This document shows positions 61,483-64,000 of a DNA stretch of 64,000 nucleotides, piece by piece. Location of the stretch: the NCBI RefSeq assembly GCF_041295575.1, contig NZ_CP160452.1, positions 1,240,001 to 1,304,000 on the forward strand, given 5' to 3'. Origin of the DNA: Sporosarcina pasteurii. Lineage in GTDB: Bacteria; Bacillota; Bacilli; Bacillales_A; Planococcaceae. The position numbers and the translations under genes were made by a program. The notes below the pieces were generated by a model. It saw nothing but the letters and a program-made list of their open reading frames with translations, was not told the DNA's origin and searched no databases. Position 1 is the stretch's first letter, and each line of letters begins with the position of its first letter.

Positions 61483-62853
61483 GTGCATACAATTGTAGTA
61501 GGTGTTAACCATCGGACGGCACCTGTAGAATTAAGAGAAAAACTGTCGTTTGTTGAATCAGAACTGCCGCAAGCAATGCGATTACTTCAACAACAAAAAA
61601 GTATTTTAGAGAACATTATTATTTCAACCTGTAACAGAACAGAGATTTATGCAGTTGTCGATCAGATACATACTGGACGTTATTATATAAAGCGCTTTTT
61701 ATCGGAATGGTTTTCGATTCCGATAAAAGTATTTGAAAATCATTTAATCATTCACGAGAATGATGACATGATTGAACATTTAATGAAAGTTTCGGCTGGC
61801 ATGGATTCTATGGTCCTTGGAGAAACTCAAATATTAGGGCAAGTTCGGGATAGTTTTCTAGAGGCGCAATCTATCGGAACAACCGGTACTGTCTTCAATC
61901 AACTATTTAGACAGGCAATTACTTTTTCGAAAAGAGCGCATTCAGAAACGGACATCGGTGCGAATGCCGTATCTATTTCCTATGCAGCAGTTGAATTAGC
62001 AAAACAAATTTTTGGAAACTTAAATCATAAACATGTGTTGATTTTAGGTGCCGGCGAAATGGGTGAATTGGCACTTAAAAATTTACAAGGTAGCGGTGCA
62101 GAAAAAGTAACAGTTGTGAACCGAACCTTTTCGACGGCTGAAGAGATGGCTCAGAAATTTGGCGGCGTCGCAAAGCCAATGAATGAATTACAATGTGCGC
62201 TTGTAGAGGCGGATATTTTAATTAGTTCTACGGCCGCAACCGAATATGTCATTGATTATCAGACAATGAAATATGTAGAGCGTATGCGTAAAGGCAATTC
62301 TTTGTTTTTAATTGACATTGCTGTTCCGCGTGATTTAGACCCACGTATTGGTGAACTCTCCAATGTATTTCTATATGATATTGATGATTTACAAAGTATT
62401 GTGGATGCCAATTTGGCAGAACGTGAACGAGCTGCCGAAAAAATTGGTTATATGATTGAAGGTCAAATTATAGAATTTAACGAATGGCTTGCAACGCTTG
62501 GCGTCGTTCCTGTAATTACTGCGCTACGTGAAAAAGGCTTGCAAATCCAACGGACGACAATGGAAAGCATATTAAATAAAATTCCTGACTTAACAGAACG
62601 TGAGAAAAAGGTATTAAGTAAGCATACGAAATCGATTCTTAACCAATTAATTAGAGAACCTATCCGAGAAGCAAAAGAACTTGCAATGGAACCTAACTCT
62701 GCTGAAAAACTAGAGTTATTCCAAAAGATTTTCGGAATTGAGGAAGAAGTAGAAAGAGAGAAAGAAAAAGAAGCAATTGCAAAGTTAGCGAAAAAACGAC
62801 TAAAAGTTCGTGCGAAGAATAATCCGGTGCCTAAACCTGAGTGGACATTTTAA
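61483..62853 (+). CDS. hemA: Glutamyl-tRNA reductase
   Basis: A 456-residue NADPH enzyme that reduces Glu-tRNA(Glu) to glutamate-1-semialdehyde, the first step of C5 haem synthesis. The catalytic Cys is in [14 protein letters not shown], the NADPH motif is [11 protein letters not shown] and the C-terminal dimerisation helices follow. The GTG at 61483 starts [19 protein letters not shown], as in B. subtilis HemA. AGAGGTG lies 11 nt upstream. A terminator-like hairpin separates it from hemX. Confidence 0.96.
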   Translation: MHTIVVGVNHRTAPVELREKLSFVESELPQAMRLLQQQKSILENIIISTCNRTEIYAVVDQIHTGRYYIKRFLSEWFSIPIKVFENHLIIHENDDMIEHLMKVSAGMDSMVLGETQILGQVRDSFLEAQSIGTTGTVFNQLFRQAITFSKRAHSETDIGANAVSISYAAVELAKQIFGNLNHKHVLILGAGEMGELALKNLQGSGAEKVTVVNRTFSTAEEMAQKFGGVAKPMNELQCALVEADILISSTAATEYVIDYQTMKYVERMRKGNSLFLIDIAVPRDLDPRIGELSNVFLYDIDDLQSIVDANLAERERAAEKIGYMIEGQIIEFNEWLATLGVVPVITALREKGLQIQRTTMESILNKIPDLTEREKKVLSKHTKSILNQLIREPIREAKELAMEPNSAEKLELFQKIFGIEEEVEREKEKEAIAKLAKKRLKVRAKNNPVPKPEWTF

Positions 62854-62860
62854 AGCGAAT

Positions 62861-62915
62861 AAGGAATTTCCGCATTTGAATGCTATATGAAAAATACGGA
62901 AATTCCTTTGTTTTT
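62861..62915 (+). terminator. Terminator-like hairpin between hemA and hemX
   Basis: Perfect 12-bp stem AAGGAATTTCCG / CGGAAATTCCTT with a 24-nt loop and a TTGTTTTT tail. Inside what is normally one operon, it probably reduces hemXC transcription relative to hemA. Confidence 0.75.
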
Positions 62916-62949
62916 CCGCTATACTTGATAGTTTTAGAAAGGCAGTGGC

Positions 62950-63783
62950 ATGATGACTGATATTACAATGTCAAGATTGCATGAATGGATGGTCGTCTTG
63001 TACGCGGTCAGTCTAGTATTTTATTTCATAGATTATTTGAATAAAGATCGCATCGCACACCGCAATGCTTTTAGCTTATTAATGCTCGTCTTTAGTATGC
63101 AATCGATTTTTCTTGTACTATTTATAATTGAAACGAAACGTTTCCCTGTATTGTCCTTGTTTGAAGGGATTTACTTTTATGCTTGGCTATTAATTACAAT
63201 ATCAATTGTCCTTCATCTTTTTACAAAACTCGGCTATGCGGTGTTTTTTTTAAATATAATTGGTTTTATCTTTATGACCATCCATACGTTTGCCCCTGTA
63301 CAAATTAAGCAGTCCACAATAGGGGATGCGTTAATCTCAGAATTACTATTTATCCATATTACTTTTGCGATATTGTCTTACGTTGCATTTGCGATATCGT
63401 TTGTCTGTTCGGTATTGTATTTACTCCTCTATCGTAATTTGAAAGAGAAAAAATGGACAAAGCAATTTGGTCGATTACCATCGCTTCAACAAACTGCCAC
63501 AGGCATGAAAACGGGGATAATTATTGGGATCCCTTTTTTATTTATTAGTTTAGTCCTGGGCATGCAATGGGCGCATATCGTCCTATCAGAATGGTCATTT
63601 TTTGATATGAAAATTGTCGGCTCATTTTTCATATTAATTGTTTATAGTTTTCTCTTGTTTGGGATTCAAACTGGAAGATTACGAGGGAATAATCATATGT
63701 GGGCAAATATATTTGCTTTTTTATTTGTCATTATTAATTTTTTTCTTGGGAGTACTCTATCCGGATTTCATTTTTGGATATAG
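62950..63783 (+). CDS. hemX: HemX, CcsA-like membrane protein
   Basis: A 277-residue protein with about eight membrane helices and a cytochrome c assembly (CcsA/ResC-like) fold; the segment EGIYFYAWLLITISIVLHL is visible. B. subtilis HemX (276 residues) lowers HemA protein level, which regulates haem synthesis. AGAAAGGCAG precedes the ATG. The product sits between hemA and hemC as in other Bacillales. Confidence 0.9.
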   Translation: MMTDITMSRLHEWMVVLYAVSLVFYFIDYLNKDRIAHRNAFSLLMLVFSMQSIFLVLFIIETKRFPVLSLFEGIYFYAWLLITISIVLHLFTKLGYAVFFLNIIGFIFMTIHTFAPVQIKQSTIGDALISELLFIHITFAILSYVAFAISFVCSVLYLLLYRNLKEKKWTKQFGRLPSLQQTATGMKTGIIIGIPFLFISLVLGMQWAHIVLSEWSFFDMKIVGSFFILIVYSFLLFGIQTGRLRGNNHMWANIFAFLFVIINFFLGSTLSGFHFWI

Positions 63784-63835
63784 TACAAAAGGATTCTGAG
63801 AGAGGAAAGAGTTCATTAGGAAGGGTTTGAATGCA

Positions 63836-64000
63836 TTGAGAAAAATTGTTGTTGGTTCAAGAAGAAGTAATCTAGCAATGACTCAAACAAAGTGGTTTAT
63901 TGAGCAAATGAAAGAAGCAGGTGCACCATTTGAGTTTGAAATTAAAGAAATTATGACAAAAGGTGATAAAAACCTTCATGTGAAGCTTTCTAAAGTAGGT
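63836..64000 (+). CDS. hemC: Hydroxymethylbilane synthase, N-terminal part
   Basis: The first 55 residues are present and the rest lies beyond the window. They read [18 protein letters not shown], the HemC N-terminus with the substrate-binding Arg pair and TKGDK motif. The enzyme joins four porphobilinogen units into hydroxymethylbilane. The TTG at 63836 is preceded by AGGAAGGG. It is 52 nt after hemX, continuing the hem operon. Confidence 0.92.
   Translation, partial: MRKIVVGSRRSNLAMTQTKWFIEQMKEAGAPFEFEIKEIMTKGDKNLHVKLSKVG

Overview
The window looks like chromosomal DNA of a low-GC, endospore-forming Bacillales bacterium, most likely of the Planococcaceae (Sporosarcina/Lysinibacillus type); the family is inferred. 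Support comes from the ysoA-tig-clpX-lonA-engB-hemA-hemX-hemC order, AGGAGG-type ribosome binding sites with many TTG/GTG starts, three small acid-soluble spore protein genes, a BclA-like collagen protein and cre-like CcpA boxes. No rRNA, tRNA, CRISPR array or intact insertion sequence was seen.

Layout. 1-4.6 kb: the start of a CPA2 antiporter, an SDR, a POT peptide transporter, and a 40-residue ORF plus DoxX-type membrane protein behind two Rex/Fnr-like palindromes. 5-8.4 kb: 3-hydroxybutyrate dehydrogenase with a GntP-family permease, then a BenE-type permease. 8.5-29.4 kb: an aromatic-catabolism island. A divergent LysR regulator faces a long same-strand series: Rieske oxygenase alpha and beta, a TrxR-like ferredoxin reductase, a single [4Fe-4S] ferredoxin, 2-hydroxymuconate-semialdehyde dehydrogenase, dienoate hydratase, acylating acetaldehyde dehydrogenase, 4-hydroxy-2-oxovalerate aldolase, 4-oxalocrotonate decarboxylase and tautomerase, a type I extradiol dioxygenase, an ACMSD-like decarboxylase, an aromatic-acid MFS importer and a TRAP transporter. 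A second LysR gene and scoAB follow. The lower-pathway genes have the dmpCEFGHI order without the hydrolase dmpD. The extradiol enzyme plus decarboxylase recalls the protocatechuate 2,3-cleavage (pra) pathway described in Paenibacillus. The expected end products are pyruvate and acetyl-CoA.

29.4-54 kb: mixed accessory and housekeeping genes. These include the collagen-like protein beside a glycosyltransferase broken by one in-frame TAA, a PrsA/SurA-like protein with a lost lipobox cysteine, pcm, corA, an RNase H-like protein, the SASP genes, a YpfJ-type metallopeptidase, thpR, two MBL hydrolases, a YibE/F pair, a serine-recombinase homologue lacking its catalytic residues, sulP-usp, a DHA2 exporter, and an amidase near a holin-like gene carrying an early TAA.

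54-64 kb: the conserved block ysoA, tig, clpX, lonA, engB, then hemA, hemX and the start of hemC. lonB, which separates clpX and lonA in B. subtilis, is absent. A roughly 125-bp structured element is repeated about 2.3 times directly after engB.

The most interesting part is the aromatic island: a Rieske oxygenase paired with clostridial/bacillary-style redox partners, feeding a decarboxylating extradiol pathway, with no diol dehydrogenase in the operon. Several small genes show isolated lesions (early stop codons, lost catalytic or lipidation residues), which suggests recent gene decay or sequencing error.
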